Assembly: GCA_031415695.1 (NCBI GenBank)
Contig: JANOSH010000047.1
Coordinates: forward strand, 372,001-436,000
Source of the DNA: JANOSH01 sp031415695
GTDB taxonomy: Bacteria > Actinomycetota > Acidimicrobiia > Acidimicrobiales > Ilumatobacteraceae
Length of the DNA stretch: 64,000 nucleotides
Direction: 5' to 3'
Shown: in pieces, positions 50,734 to 59,670 of the stretch
Layout of the letters: each line of letters starts with the position of its first letter
How positions within the stretch are numbered: the first letter of the stretch is position 1
Translations under genes and position numbers: made by a program
Notes under the pieces: model-generated
The model's input: the letters and a program-made list of their open reading frames with translations, nothing else
Told to the model about the DNA's origin: nothing
The model's database searches: none

Positions 50734-51540
50734 CTACTTGTCAGGAGCGGCGTCTTGGGACGCCGCTTCTGCGCGTGTGCCGATCCACCGACCGGTAGTG
50801 AGAAACCCGGTGTGAGCCACCATTCGGTGGTCGGGTCGGACCGACTGACCCTCGATATGCCAGGTTCGGTTCAACACCTCGAGCGTGCGAGTGAGGATCC
50901 AGCCCGACCCAGTCATGGCCTCACGAACCTGTGCAGCCTGGGTGATACTTGGCGTGTAGGCAAGCACAATTCCACCCGGATGCAACGCCTTCTCGGCATG
51001 GGGAATCACATGCCATGGCTCGGGTAGGTCGAGGATCACCCGATCGAGATCAGTTTCGTCGATGCCGTCGTAGCAGTCACGCATCTCGATCCGATATCGA
51101 TCTCCGACATCGCCGCAAAAGGCCGCCACATTGTTCCGCGCGTTGTTGGCAAAATCCTCGCGTAGTTCGTACCCAACAATCGATGCGCCAGCGCGCAACA
51201 TAGTGCTCGACAATGCACCGGACCCCACGCCGCTCTCGAGAACCCGACAGCCAGGGAAAATATCGGCCAGCATCAGAATTGGCCCGAGATCTTTGGGGTA
51301 GATCACTTGAGCGCCACGTGGCATTTTGAGAACGAAATCTTCCAATGTTGGGTGCAGTGCCGTGTAGGTCATACCGCGTCCAAGCGCAAGTGTGGTTCCC
51401 TCGGGCTGGCCAATGAGTGCGTCGTGCCCGAAGAAACCAACATGCGTGTGAAACTCGGCACCTACCTCAAGGGTCAACAGATAATGGCGCTTGCGAGAGT
51501 CGACTAGGTGGACTCGATCACCGACCGCAAAGTACCGCAC
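50734..51540 (-). CDS. trmI: tRNA (adenine-58-N1)-methyltransferase TrmI
   Basis: 268 residues. The N-terminal beta-barrel is followed by the SAM-binding domain with IFPGCRVLESGVGSGALSSTMLR, the conserved GYELREDFANNARNN motif and LDLPEPWHVIPHAEKALHPGG. TrmI methylates A58 in the T loop of tRNAs. It lies near arc in many Actinobacteria. It is adjacent to the TtuA-like gene, another tRNA T-loop modifier. Confidence 0.93.
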   Translation of the reverse strand: MRYFAVGDRVHLVDSRKRHYLLTLEVGAEFHTHVGFFGHDALIGQPEGTTLALGRGMTYTALHPTLEDFVLKMPRGAQVIYPKDLGPILMLADIFPGCRVLESGVGSGALSSTMLRAGASIVGYELREDFANNARNNVAAFCGDVGDRYRIEMRDCYDGIDETDLDRVILDLPEPWHVIPHAEKALHPGGIVLAYTPSITQAAQVREAMTGSGWILTRTLEVLNRTWHIEGQSVRPDHRMVAHTGFLTTGRWIGTRAEAASQDAAPDK

Positions 51541-52506
51541 CTAGTGGCGCTTTCGTGTGGGTCGAACCGACACGGGAACGTGATCACGAGCCTTGTCGGC
51601 CATCCGGCAGAACCCGCAGATTGGGAACCCGGCACCGGGGTCGACCGGTGCGGTCGTGGGCGCTGCGCAGTTGCTACACGGAACCATTTCGGGCCGGTCG
51701 GCGGCGGCAGCTTCTTGCACCAGCGGTGCAATTCGTGACTGAAAGCCCACATAGAAAGCCGCCTTGCTGCCGGGTGAACGCTGTTCGATGGCGTTGAGAG
51801 CATCTTTGTAGCCGAGGTGACGATTTCCCACCGACATAGGACATTCGTCGACCTGGTAGTCGATGCCCGTCACCACGCAATAGGCCGCCATCTCGCGCTC
51901 GGTCAGGCGCACCAGTGGCTTCACCTTGCGAGGAAAACCATCGACGGCTTCAAGCACCGGTCGTTGGCGGGCCAAATAGTCGACATCCCAGTGCAAAACG
52001 TTGCCGAACAAAACGGCGGCCTCGTCGTCGAGATTGTGTCCGGTTGCGACAGCGTCGTACCTACCGTCGCGAGCCGCTTCATCGAAAAGATGACGCTTAC
52101 TGGTTCCACACGCGGCGCACGGCACTTTGCGTACCGCCGCGGCAGCAGTAGGTACGTCGAAACCGTGTTCCGACGGCAAGTCGATGACTCGAAGTTTCAA
52201 TCCTCGTGCCGTGGCGAACTCGTCGACAAAAACCCGCGACACGTCGGAGTATCCCTCGATGCCCAACCCGATGTACAAACCGTCGACGTCGTAGCCGAGT
52301 TCTCGAAGGATTGACCACGCAGCCAAACTGTCCTTGCCACCCGACACCGCCATGAGAACCCGATCACCCGGTTCGAGCATTCGGTAGTCCTTGATGGCCC
52401 GAATCACCTGATCATGACAGAATTTGACGAAGTGCTCGGTGCAGAAATTGGCGTTGTGCCGAGGAAGATCGATGACTGCCGGCCCTCGGCAAACACGACA
52501 CTTCAT
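51541..52506 (-). CDS. tRNA 2-thiolation protein (TtuA/Ctu1-like)
   Basis: 321 residues. N-terminal and C-terminal zinc fingers (CRVCRG...FCTEH; CSNC...CGFC) flank a PP-loop ATPase with AVSGGKDSLAAW near residue 54. A CAAC motif and DECPMS cysteines would hold an Fe-S cluster. TtuA thiolates U54 in the tRNA T loop with sulfur from the ubiquitin-like TtuB. The next gene upstream, overlapping by four bases, encodes a TtuB-like protein. Confidence 0.88.
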   Translation of the reverse strand: MKCRVCRGPAVIDLPRHNANFCTEHFVKFCHDQVIRAIKDYRMLEPGDRVLMAVSGGKDSLAAWSILRELGYDVDGLYIGLGIEGYSDVSRVFVDEFATARGLKLRVIDLPSEHGFDVPTAAAAVRKVPCAACGTSKRHLFDEAARDGRYDAVATGHNLDDEAAVLFGNVLHWDVDYLARQRPVLEAVDGFPRKVKPLVRLTEREMAAYCVVTGIDYQVDECPMSVGNRHLGYKDALNAIEQRSPGSKAAFYVGFQSRIAPLVQEAAAADRPEMVPCSNCAAPTTAPVDPGAGFPICGFCRMADKARDHVPVSVRPTRKRH

Positions 52507-52703
52507 AGTGCACCACCAGAAATGACCGGACGAACTTCGACCTCGTCGTTAGCGTCGAGCAGCAAGTCGCCCGGAACAAGTTCGCCATTTCGAATGACTA
52601 GGAAGGACTCTCGGTTGAGGCCGAGTCGGGCGATAAGTGCCGACACGCGCATGGCACCAGCCATCTCGACTTCACGTCGAGGATTTCTCAGCAGAACCTT
52701 CAT
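52503..52703 (-). CDS. Ubiquitin-fold sulfur carrier (TtuB/ThiS/MoaD-like)
   Basis: 66 residues of the MoaD/ThiS beta-grasp type: a first strand with KVLLRNPRREVE, then a helix with VSALIARLGL, and SFLVIRNGELVPGD-LLDANDEVEVRPVISGG. The C-terminus is GG followed by two more residues, AL, instead of a bare GG. Its stop overlaps the TtuA-like start (ATGA). In Thermus TtuB also conjugates to proteins. Confidence 0.85.
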   Translation of the reverse strand: MKVLLRNPRREVEMAGAMRVSALIARLGLNRESFLVIRNGELVPGDLLLDANDEVEVRPVISGGAL

Positions 52704-52912
52704 GACGAGCGACGCTTCTTAGATGATCGTGCGGAGATAATGAGATCCTCACCGGGCTTGAGTTGTACCGAGTGGTACTCGGCCTTGGGCGCACCAGAAC
52801 TCTTCAGCTTGCGAAACAGCCACGACGTCACGGCCACGACCAACCACAGTCGGTTACCGCCAAGCACACCTCGAATCGTGGCCGCACGGCGAAGCCTCTT
52901 CGACAATCCCAT
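52700..52912 (-). CDS. Small basic membrane-associated protein
   Basis: 70 residues. A basic N-terminus, one hydrophobic segment at about 22-36, then a KPGEDLIISAR segment and a Lys/Arg-rich tail. It overlaps its neighbour upstream by one base and the TtuB-like gene by four, so all are one operon. I do not recognise it; such genes are common beside tRNA-thiolation genes in Actinobacteria only to my loose recollection. Confidence 0.6.
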   Translation of the reverse strand: MGLSKRLRRAATIRGVLGGNRLWLVVAVTSWLFRKLKSSGAPKAEYHSVQLKPGEDLIISARSSKKRRSS

Positions 52913-53118
52913 TACGATCGACGAATCTCGACCAGCGTGGTCTTGCGTCTTCCACTGCGACGCCCAAAAAGGTACGCCAGGATAAGCAACACCAAACCAA
53001 TACCGCCGGCAATGGCCACCACCTGTTGTTTACGATCCGCTACTTCACTTTTGACACCACCTTGCAGGGTGCGGATCTTGGACTCAATATCGTTCAGGGA
53101 GATGCGCTCGGAACTCAC
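52912..53118 (-). CDS. Small single-helix membrane protein
   Basis: 68 residues. A coiled or amphipathic N-terminal region (about 1-32), one membrane helix at about 33-51 (VVAIAGGIGLVLLILAYLFG), then a basic tail. Unknown family. Coupled to the next gene by a one-base overlap. Confidence 0.6.
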   Translation of the reverse strand: MSSERISLNDIESKIRTLQGGVKSEVADRKQQVVAIAGGIGLVLLILAYLFGRRSGRRKTTLVEIRRS

Positions 53119-53145
53119 CTTCAGAGCCTAACCCTCGCGGTTGGC

Positions 53146-53445
53146 TTACGAACTCTTCGCCCTGGCTCGCGACACCGCGAGACCTGCGACAAGCAGACCA
53201 GCAACCACCGTCAGCAGATAGGGTGCCCACGACATAGCCCCATGCATGTAGTACTGCAGGAAGCGAAGCAGTGCAAGCATTCCAAGCAGCGTTCCGATAC
53301 CAAGCGAGACGGCGCCGATGGTGCCGTACGCCACGTAACGACCAATACTTTTGAGCGGGTCGATCGTTTCCTGCTTGACGTACGCCTTCGCGGTTTGAAC
53401 GATGTCACCGACGGGGTCGCCGCCTCGTCGAAGGGGATTTGCCAC
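53146..53445 (-). CDS. Two-helix membrane protein (putative holin-superfamily type)
   Basis: 99 residues with a helical N-terminal region (about 1-38) and two membrane helices, about 39-61 and 74-93. The GGDPVGDIVQTAKAYVKQE start and helical pair resemble the actinobacterial phage-holin superfamily/DUF1469 proteins, which are small envelope proteins and mostly not phage holins. Function unknown. Confidence 0.6.
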   Translation of the reverse strand: MANPLRRGGDPVGDIVQTAKAYVKQETIDPLKSIGRYVAYGTIGAVSLGIGTLLGMLALLRFLQYYMHGAMSWAPYLLTVVAGLLVAGLAVSRARAKSS

Positions 53446-53487
53446 ACCCCTACTCTTACACGCGCGACACGCTGTCTGCCTCCACCG

Positions 53488-54099
53488 CTACATTTCGAGG
53501 GCGAGAATCTCGCCGTAGCCGTCGAGTAGAACCCCCAACTGGGCTAGCCGATCGAGCGGGCCGGCAGCTTTCAAGAGGCGTTGCTGGTCGGGTGTCGCCA
53601 ACGGCGCGACCGCGGCCATGGCATATGACGCTGCTAACGGGTCGTCGGGCAACTCGACGGTGGCAGGCGCAACATCGTGCCCGGCACGCCCGGCTCGGTC
53701 CAGAACTCGTCTCAACTTCTCGGCCGTCTGCGCCGCCGCCACCTCAAGAACCGACAGCTCGCTGTACTCGTCGGGCCACTCCTCGACGTCAGCTCGAGGA
53801 AACGGGTTGTCGGGAAGCCAAGCAGTCACCCGGATGCGTTGCACGCCAATGGTTTCGAGTGCATAGCGACCGTCAGGAAACCGGCCAGCTCCGATGATTT
53901 TGGCCACGGTACCCACCGTAGAGCGCTCGTCGCCGCCACCGACCTCGTAGCCACGTTCGATCAACACAACACCAAATCGCTGGTCTCCGGCAAGGCACTG
54001 CTCGGCCAAGGCTCTAAAGCGAGGCTCGAAAATGTGTAGCGGCAAGATAGACCCCGGGTAGAGGACCAGGCCGAGTGGGAACATCGCCATAACTGCCAT
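53488..54099 (-). CDS. LON substrate-binding domain protein
   Basis: 203 residues. The first 110 are the LON N-terminal (substrate-binding) domain: MFPLGLVLYPGSILPLHIFEPRFRAL and FGVVLIERG are plain. No ATPase or protease domain follows; the C-terminal 90 residues are helical. Such stand-alone LON-domain proteins are of unknown role. It lies four bases after the PBP4-type gene on the same strand, so is probably cotranscribed. Confidence 0.85.
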   Translation of the reverse strand: MAVMAMFPLGLVLYPGSILPLHIFEPRFRALAEQCLAGDQRFGVVLIERGYEVGGGDERSTVGTVAKIIGAGRFPDGRYALETIGVQRIRVTAWLPDNPFPRADVEEWPDEYSELSVLEVAAAQTAEKLRRVLDRAGRAGHDVAPATVELPDDPLAASYAMAAVAPLATPDQQRLLKAAGPLDRLAQLGVLLDGYGEILALEM

Positions 54100-54102
54100 G
54101 CA

Positions 54103-55539
54103 TCAACCTCGTGCGACGACTGGACCAAAAGCGGCCAGATCCACCGGTGTTGGATACACGACCATCGCATCTCCTAGCCGCAACCACAAGGCCGCGAAAC
54201 GTTGAGCGGCGTCGGGAGCATTGAGCACCACGGCAAAGGACACCGCTCGCCCGTCGTCGGTCCGGACGAACCCCACAAGTGCCTTCACGGTTTCGGACAA
54301 CAGTGTGCCCGTCTTGGCCGCAAGCCGCTCACGCGCAACCGGCCCAAACGCCACGTCGGCAAGCGTGCCAGGCCGACCAGGACGAGGTAGGCCGGCTGCG
54401 AGATCGCTCGCCGGTCCAACATGCTCCAGTACTCCAGCAAGCGTTCGACAGGTCGACCTATTGCTCGCATCAAGGCCCGAACCGTCGACCACTACTGTTC
54501 CGGCCGTCGGCACACCCCACGCCGTAAGCGTCTCGGCAATGACAGCGTTACCCCCGGCTCGCGAGCCTGGCAGTGACCGCTTCGCACCGAGCTCACGGTG
54601 AACCATCTCAGCTGAGTCGTTGTCGCTTCGCGTAAGCGTTTCGGCGAGCACCTCTCGCAGCGGCGCCGACTTGATGCTTGCGAGCACCGTGTCGGTTGGT
54701 TGCGCGCTCCCCCGCACGACACCTCCGCCAACGCGTATCCCCTCGGCTAGGAACTGGGTCTTAATGACCTCACCCGCCGACAATCCGGGATCAGTTGCGT
54801 AGCCGCGCCCTCCACCACCGATTTGGCTGTCGTCGATGACTAAGGCACCGATGGGAGTCACCTGGCCAGGTGCCCATGTCGCCACCCGCCGTTCGGCATC
54901 GAATCTCGAGTCGTCAACGACGATGCGACCACCAATCGAGGTGATTCCGGCTGCCCGAACCGAGGCCACCAAATCTTCGACGTTCGTAAACGGCGTCGGC
55001 GCATAATGCATCATGGCCTCGCTGTTGGTGCGGTATTTCGCCGTCGAAAGTAGTGGGTCTCCGGAGCCGAGCACTGTGAGGTCACCGATCACTGTTCCTT
55101 GTGACACAACACCAAGAAGTTTGGTTTCGAAGCGGAATTCACTACCCAACACCTCGAGCGCCACCGCAGCGGTAATGATCTTCTGGCTCGACGCCGGCAC
55201 AACTGCGCTGTCGGGCGAGACAGCGGCAACAACCCGGCCGTCGGCCACAGCGAACAGGCAACTGCCTTGCGGAATGGCAGTTGCCACCTGGGCGAGTTGC
55301 TCGGTGACCTGCGATGTCGACAGTAGCGAGGTGATCTGTTGCGGTGAACGACGCAACGACAAAATCGGTGTCGATAGAGGTGTTGGCAGCCGGGAGGAAC
55401 TCGCCAGCGAGCGCGGAATCGCCCGACTCGACACCTCATCGAGCTTCCAGGCGCCGACAGTCAGGGCAGTGCCGACCGTGGCCGCTACAAGCGCGCCCAC
55501 CGGTCTCAGAGCATGCCCCGAGCGCGCTGGTCGGACCAA
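54103..55539 (-). CDS. dacB: D-alanyl-D-alanine carboxypeptidase/endopeptidase (PBP4/DacB)
   Basis: 478 residues. A membrane anchor or signal lies at about 12-32. The catalytic motifs of S13 peptidases are present: SSQK near residue 137 (serine-x-x-lysine), SDND near 305 (S-x-N), and KTGT near 412. An insert between the first two motifs is typical of PBP4. It trims or cuts peptidoglycan cross-links outside the cell. It is upstream of the LON-domain gene. Confidence 0.92.
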   Translation of the reverse strand: MVRPARSGHALRPVGALVAATVGTALTVGAWKLDEVSSRAIPRSLASSSRLPTPLSTPILSLRRSPQQITSLLSTSQVTEQLAQVATAIPQGSCLFAVADGRVVAAVSPDSAVVPASSQKIITAAVALEVLGSEFRFETKLLGVVSQGTVIGDLTVLGSGDPLLSTAKYRTNSEAMMHYAPTPFTNVEDLVASVRAAGITSIGGRIVVDDSRFDAERRVATWAPGQVTPIGALVIDDSQIGGGGRGYATDPGLSAGEVIKTQFLAEGIRVGGGVVRGSAQPTDTVLASIKSAPLREVLAETLTRSDNDSAEMVHRELGAKRSLPGSRAGGNAVIAETLTAWGVPTAGTVVVDGSGLDASNRSTCRTLAGVLEHVGPASDLAAGLPRPGRPGTLADVAFGPVARERLAAKTGTLLSETVKALVGFVRTDDGRAVSFAVVLNAPDAAQRFAALWLRLGDAMVVYPTPVDLAAFGPVVARG

Positions 55540-55560
55540 GGTACTGACAACGTCACGGTG

Positions 55561-56019
55561 TCAGGGTACCCGCGAAACGAGCTTGTACACCGGCTGCCCG
55601 GTGGCGATCACCCGTCCAGACTGCGCGCCTCGGACCTCGACATCACAAAAGAGCATCGACCGGCCGCGTTGGGATACCCACCCCTCGGCGATGGCATCTT
55701 CACCCCGTAATGCGCTGCGGTACTGCACCGACAACGTGATGGTCGAAAACCCAACTTCCTCGTCGTACCCACCGCCAATCGCTGGCACCACCACCGAATC
55801 AATCAGCGACGCGATTGCACCACCATGAGCAACGCCGGCGGGCTGGGAAATCTCGACTCGCCAGGCAAGTCGCATCCGACAGTAATCAATTCGTACGTCC
55901 TCGACGACAAGCCCCACAAGTGCGGGAAAATAGGTGATCGGCCACTTCCCAAACCCTGCCCACTTTTCGGCTCGGCTGGGCGGGAGCGCAAGGTATCGGT
56001 CGGATCGTCCATATGCCAT
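55561..56019 (-). CDS. PaaI/hotdog-family thioesterase
   Basis: 152 residues. The hotdog core GVAHGGAIASLIDSVVVPAI, with the catalytic Asp/His-Gly region, is clear, as is the C-terminal AEGWVSQRGRSMLFCDVEVR strand. It would hydrolyse acyl- or aryl-CoA thioesters. A TACGTT box six bases before the ATG suggests a leaderless transcript. Confidence 0.88.
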   Translation of the reverse strand: MAYGRSDRYLALPPSRAEKWAGFGKWPITYFPALVGLVVEDVRIDYCRMRLAWRVEISQPAGVAHGGAIASLIDSVVVPAIGGGYDEEVGFSTITLSVQYRSALRGEDAIAEGWVSQRGRSMLFCDVEVRGAQSGRVIATGQPVYKLVSRVP

Positions 56020-56025
56020 CGTGAC

Positions 56026-56031
56026 AACGTA
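56026..56031 (-). promoter_or_regulatory. Probable -10 box of the thioesterase gene (TACGTT, leaderless)
   Basis: TACGTT on the minus strand ends six bases before the ATG at 56019. Confidence 0.45.
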
Positions 56032-56078
56032 GGCGAGGTCCGCTGTGCTCTGCGAGCTGCTGCTACCGTCTCACTTGT

Positions 56079-56486
56079 ATGCAAATTGTCTCCGCACTCT
56101 TCGTCGATGAGTTCAACATGCGCCAGGCTCCCGGGCCATCCACACGTATCGACCTCACTGGCGTGATGTTTTCGCAGGCCGCCCCTTCACCAGTGCCTGT
56201 GACCCTTACACCGCACCTGATCGGCCTCATCTGGTGCGCTGTCGACGAACCTGGCCAAGGGATCTTTGAAGTCGTGTTCCGGCGCGGACCTCAGCCCGAT
56301 AGCGAGCAGTTTGCCCGAAATGTCAGCCCTTTCACTGTCGAGCCGGGTAAGTTCACGTACCGGTTAGTGCGGGGTGAACTCGAGTTCACCCAGTACGAAC
56401 AAATTTTCGCTCACTGTCGAATCGGTCAGGGACCTTGGCATCTTGTGCCATTCACGCTGCTGCCGCCGGTCGCACCTCCGGCCTAG
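56079..56486 (+). CDS. Hypothetical protein upstream of FIST gene
   Basis: 135 residues; I do not recognise it. The sequence is beta-rich with few charged runs. An immunoglobulin- or transthyretin-like fold is possible from strands such as VPVTLTPHLIGLIWCAVDE and FTYRLVRGELEFTQYEQIF. It is three bases from the FIST gene, so is in the same operon and may be its partner. Confidence 0.6.
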   Translation: MQIVSALFVDEFNMRQAPGPSTRIDLTGVMFSQAAPSPVPVTLTPHLIGLIWCAVDEPGQGIFEVVFRRGPQPDSEQFARNVSPFTVEPGKFTYRLVRGELEFTQYEQIFAHCRIGQGPWHLVPFTLLPPVAPPA

Positions 56487-56489
56487 CGC

Positions 56490-57653
56490 ATGCCGTTTGC
56501 CAGCGCTCTGTCGGTTCACCCGGTGGCGACTACGGCTGCCGGAGAGGTAATCGGCCAGGTCCTCGACGCCGTTGGGCCACGACCGGACCTAGCAATTTTG
56601 TTTGTCACGGCACCGGTTGTTGGTGCGTTTTCTGATCTGTGCGCGACAGTCCGAACACTCGTGGAGCCCAGCATGTTCTTGGGGGTTACAGCCTCGGGCG
56701 TGTTGTGCGATGGCGTCGGCGTCGAAGACCAAGCGGCCGTGGTTCTCTGGACGGCGCGGTTCGACAAACCAATTGCGTCGTTCGGGTTTCATCTGCGCGC
56801 ACGTGGCGTCGACAGCGTCGATGGATTAGGCGCGCTGGTCGAGTCGCTTTCAACCGACCAGGACACTTGGCTGCTCGTGTTCGCCGACCCCTACTCGTTC
56901 CCGATCGATAGCTTTTTCAGTCAACTCTGCGATATTCGACCCAGAACTCGAGTGATCGGAGGTCTGGCGTCTGCCGCCCGTGGCCCGGGAGGTAATCGGC
57001 TTGCTCTCGGCGACCTCATCGTCGATAGCGGAGCGCTTGCAGTTCCAATCGCGTTTCCGTCTGCCACCGTCGTGGCCCATGGCTGCCGGCCAATTGGTAC
57101 GCCGTGGATGGTCACGAGAAGCGAGCGAAATGTGGTGTACGAGCTCGGCGGGCAACCTGCGCTCGACCGTCTCATGGCGGTGGTCGACGGGCTGAATCCT
57201 GACGACCGGATCCTGGCCTCCCGCGGTTTGCACTGCGGCATTGTCGTCAACGAGCATCAGCTCGACTTTGCCCGCGGAGATTTCCTCATTCGAGCGGTGC
57301 TCGGGGCCGACAAGACAAATGGTGCCGTAGCGCTCGGAGCCGAGGTCGCAGTAGGGTCCACTGTCCAGTTCCAAGTACGTGATCCGGCGACCGCCGGTGA
57401 TGATCTGGCCGAGCAACTGCTGGGAAGGTCGGCCGACGGTGTCCTGGTGTTCACGTGTACCGGGCGCGGCTCGGCAATGTTCGGTAACCCGCATCACGAC
57501 GCCGTCATCATCGACGACGTGCTTCAGTGTGCTGGCCCTCGCCGACCATCGGTGGCGGGAATGTTCAGCGCCGGAGAATTTGGTCCAGTGGGCCAACGCA
57601 ACGCTCTCCATGGCTTCACCGCGTCTCTGGCGCTCTTCAACGACAGTCCCTAA
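56490..57653 (+). CDS. FIST-domain sensory protein
   Basis: 387 residues with FIST_N (about 1-210) and FIST_C (about 220-370) domains. FLGVTASGVLCDGVGVEDQAAVVLW and the ending RGSAMFGNPHHDAVII, SVAGMFSAGEFGPVGQRNALHGFTASL are typical. The family is thought to bind small ligands, such as amino acids, as a sensor. No kinase or cyclase lies nearby, so its output is unknown. Confidence 0.9.
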   Translation: MPFASALSVHPVATTAAGEVIGQVLDAVGPRPDLAILFVTAPVVGAFSDLCATVRTLVEPSMFLGVTASGVLCDGVGVEDQAAVVLWTARFDKPIASFGFHLRARGVDSVDGLGALVESLSTDQDTWLLVFADPYSFPIDSFFSQLCDIRPRTRVIGGLASAARGPGGNRLALGDLIVDSGALAVPIAFPSATVVAHGCRPIGTPWMVTRSERNVVYELGGQPALDRLMAVVDGLNPDDRILASRGLHCGIVVNEHQLDFARGDFLIRAVLGADKTNGAVALGAEVAVGSTVQFQVRDPATAGDDLAEQLLGRSADGVLVFTCTGRGSAMFGNPHHDAVIIDDVLQCAGPRRPSVAGMFSAGEFGPVGQRNALHGFTASLALFNDSP

Positions 57654-57706
57654 TCGCCGAGTAGCAACAGTGACCTGGCTGTTGGCCCGCTACCGTGAGG
57701 GACCGT

Positions 57707-59659
57707 ATGAACCCAAAGCATGAGCACAAGATCATTAGCGTTATTCGTGGGCTGTCACTCGACGGACCGCTAGCCGCAAAATCAGGCCATCAGGGCACCG
57801 CGTTGGCATTGGCTCCTCTCGCCGCCGTGCTGTTCGGTCGGGTGATGAAGCACGACCCAGCCGACCCGCACTGGGTGGATCGAGACCGCTTCGTTTTGTC
57901 GAATGGTCACGCTTCGATCCTGTTGTACTCGACGCTGCACGTCAGCGGATACGACGTATCCATCAAAGATTTGAAAGCGTTCCGCCAGTGGGGGTCTCGT
58001 ACCCCTGGCCATCCCGAGGTGCATCACACCGATGGTATCGAGGTAACGACTGGCCCTCTCGGTCAGGGCCTCGCAAACGCCGTCGGGTTCGCCCTTGCCG
58101 AGCAGCAGCTACGTACCCGATTTGGTGACAAGGTAATGAACCACCACACCTGGGTCGTTGCTGGCGACGGCTGCCTGATGGAAGGCATCAGCCACGAGGC
58201 CGCATCTCTTGCCGGACACCTGGGCTTGGGCCATCTCAATGTCATTTTCGACGACAACGGCATCACGATCGATGGACACACCACATTGTCGTGTTCCGAC
58301 GATGCAGCCGCCCGCTTTAGCGCCTACGGCTGGCATGTTGAGCGTGCCGGGGCCGTCGCCGATGACCCCGCAGCAATCGAGGCCGCGCTGCTTCGGGCAA
58401 AAGCCGTCACCGATCGCCCATCGCTGCTCATCCTGGAAAGCCGAATCGGTTTTCCGTCACCGACCTGGACCGACCGCCACGAGGCTCACGGCAACCCATT
58501 CACGGCCGCCGACGTTGCTGCAACTAAAGCACTTCTCGGCCTGCCGAGTGATGCAATGTTCTTCGCTCCGGCCGACCTTGTCGACCCGTTCCGGCTAGCC
58601 GTCGCCAAACGTGGCGCAACAGCACGGGCGGCCTGGCAGAAGCGGTTCGACAGTTGGAAGGGTGACAAAGCCGCCTGGAACGTCGCTTGGGGCGACGCTC
58701 CCAAGGGTTGGGCCAAGGCACTCCCTCGTACTGCCGCAGGAACAATGGTCGCCACCAGATCGGCCTTGCAGAACGCTATTCAAGCTACCGCAGACGCTTT
58801 GCCCGGGCTCATGTGCGGGTCCGCTGACCTCACCGGCAACAACGGGGTGAAGGTCGCCGGCGCTACTGCGCTGTCACGAGCCGAGCCCGGTGGTACACAG
58901 GTGTATTTCGGTATCCGCGAGCACGCCATGGGTGCGGCCATCAACGGTATGGCGTTGCATGGCGGCGTGCGCCCCATTGGTGCGACATTCTTTGTTTTCA
59001 GTGATTACCTGCGTCCAAGCTTGCGACTCGCGGCCGTGTCCCAAGCCCAAGCAATCTACGTGTTCAGCCACGATTCCGTTGGCGTGGGAGAGGACGGTCC
59101 GACCCATCAGCCCGTCGAGCAGCTCATGTCAATCCGGCTTATTCCCGGGCTGCAGGTCATTCGGCCAGCCGATGCCAACGAAACGTCGGAGGCGTGGCGC
59201 GTTGCAATCGAGCACGACGGGCCCACCGCCATCATCTTGTCTCGCCAAGCGATTCGGGTAGTCACCGACGGCTCGGCGGTTGAGGCCGGTGCTGGCGTCG
59301 TGGTGCCTACGGCGAAACCCGATCTCATTGTCGTAGCCTCGGGCAGCGAGGTTGCGCTCTGCGTCGAAGCGGTCGATGCCCTTGCGGCAAAAGGCATTCG
59401 AGCACGCGTTGTTTCGATGCCATCATGGGATCGGTTCGAATCGCAACCGGCAGCAGTGCGGCGCAAGGTATTCCCTGCGGGTATTCCCGTCCTGTCGGTC
59501 GAGGCGGGCACAACGCTCGGCTGGGAACGATACGCCGACGCGTCCATCGGTGTCGATCGTTTCGGAGCGAGTGCCCCGGGCGACGTCGTGCTTCAAAAAC
59601 TCGGGATCAACGTCGACAACATTGTCCGTACGAGCACCAAGCTGCTTGCGTCTCGATAA
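57707..59659 (+). CDS. tkt: Transketolase
   Basis: 650 residues, typical. TPP-binding GDGCLMEGISHEAASLAGH and the DDNGITIDGHT loop are in the N domain; FGIREHAMGAAINGMALHGG and DGPTHQPVEQL are in the central domain. It links the pentose phosphate pathway with glycolysis. The ATG at 57707 has GAGGGA five bases upstream and is chosen over an earlier start. It is 11 bases upstream of transaldolase. Confidence 0.95.
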   Translation: MNPKHEHKIISVIRGLSLDGPLAAKSGHQGTALALAPLAAVLFGRVMKHDPADPHWVDRDRFVLSNGHASILLYSTLHVSGYDVSIKDLKAFRQWGSRTPGHPEVHHTDGIEVTTGPLGQGLANAVGFALAEQQLRTRFGDKVMNHHTWVVAGDGCLMEGISHEAASLAGHLGLGHLNVIFDDNGITIDGHTTLSCSDDAAARFSAYGWHVERAGAVADDPAAIEAALLRAKAVTDRPSLLILESRIGFPSPTWTDRHEAHGNPFTAADVAATKALLGLPSDAMFFAPADLVDPFRLAVAKRGATARAAWQKRFDSWKGDKAAWNVAWGDAPKGWAKALPRTAAGTMVATRSALQNAIQATADALPGLMCGSADLTGNNGVKVAGATALSRAEPGGTQVYFGIREHAMGAAINGMALHGGVRPIGATFFVFSDYLRPSLRLAAVSQAQAIYVFSHDSVGVGEDGPTHQPVEQLMSIRLIPGLQVIRPADANETSEAWRVAIEHDGPTAIILSRQAIRVVTDGSAVEAGAGVVVPTAKPDLIVVASGSEVALCVEAVDALAAKGIRARVVSMPSWDRFESQPAAVRRKVFPAGIPVLSVEAGTTLGWERYADASIGVDRFGASAPGDVVLQKLGINVDNIVRTSTKLLASR

Positions 59660-59670
59660 GACTGGTCCCC

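Noticed and set aside
53146..53445. Prophage holin
   Set aside because: Only the superfamily resemblance suggests it; there are no other phage genes near, and neighbours are housekeeping.
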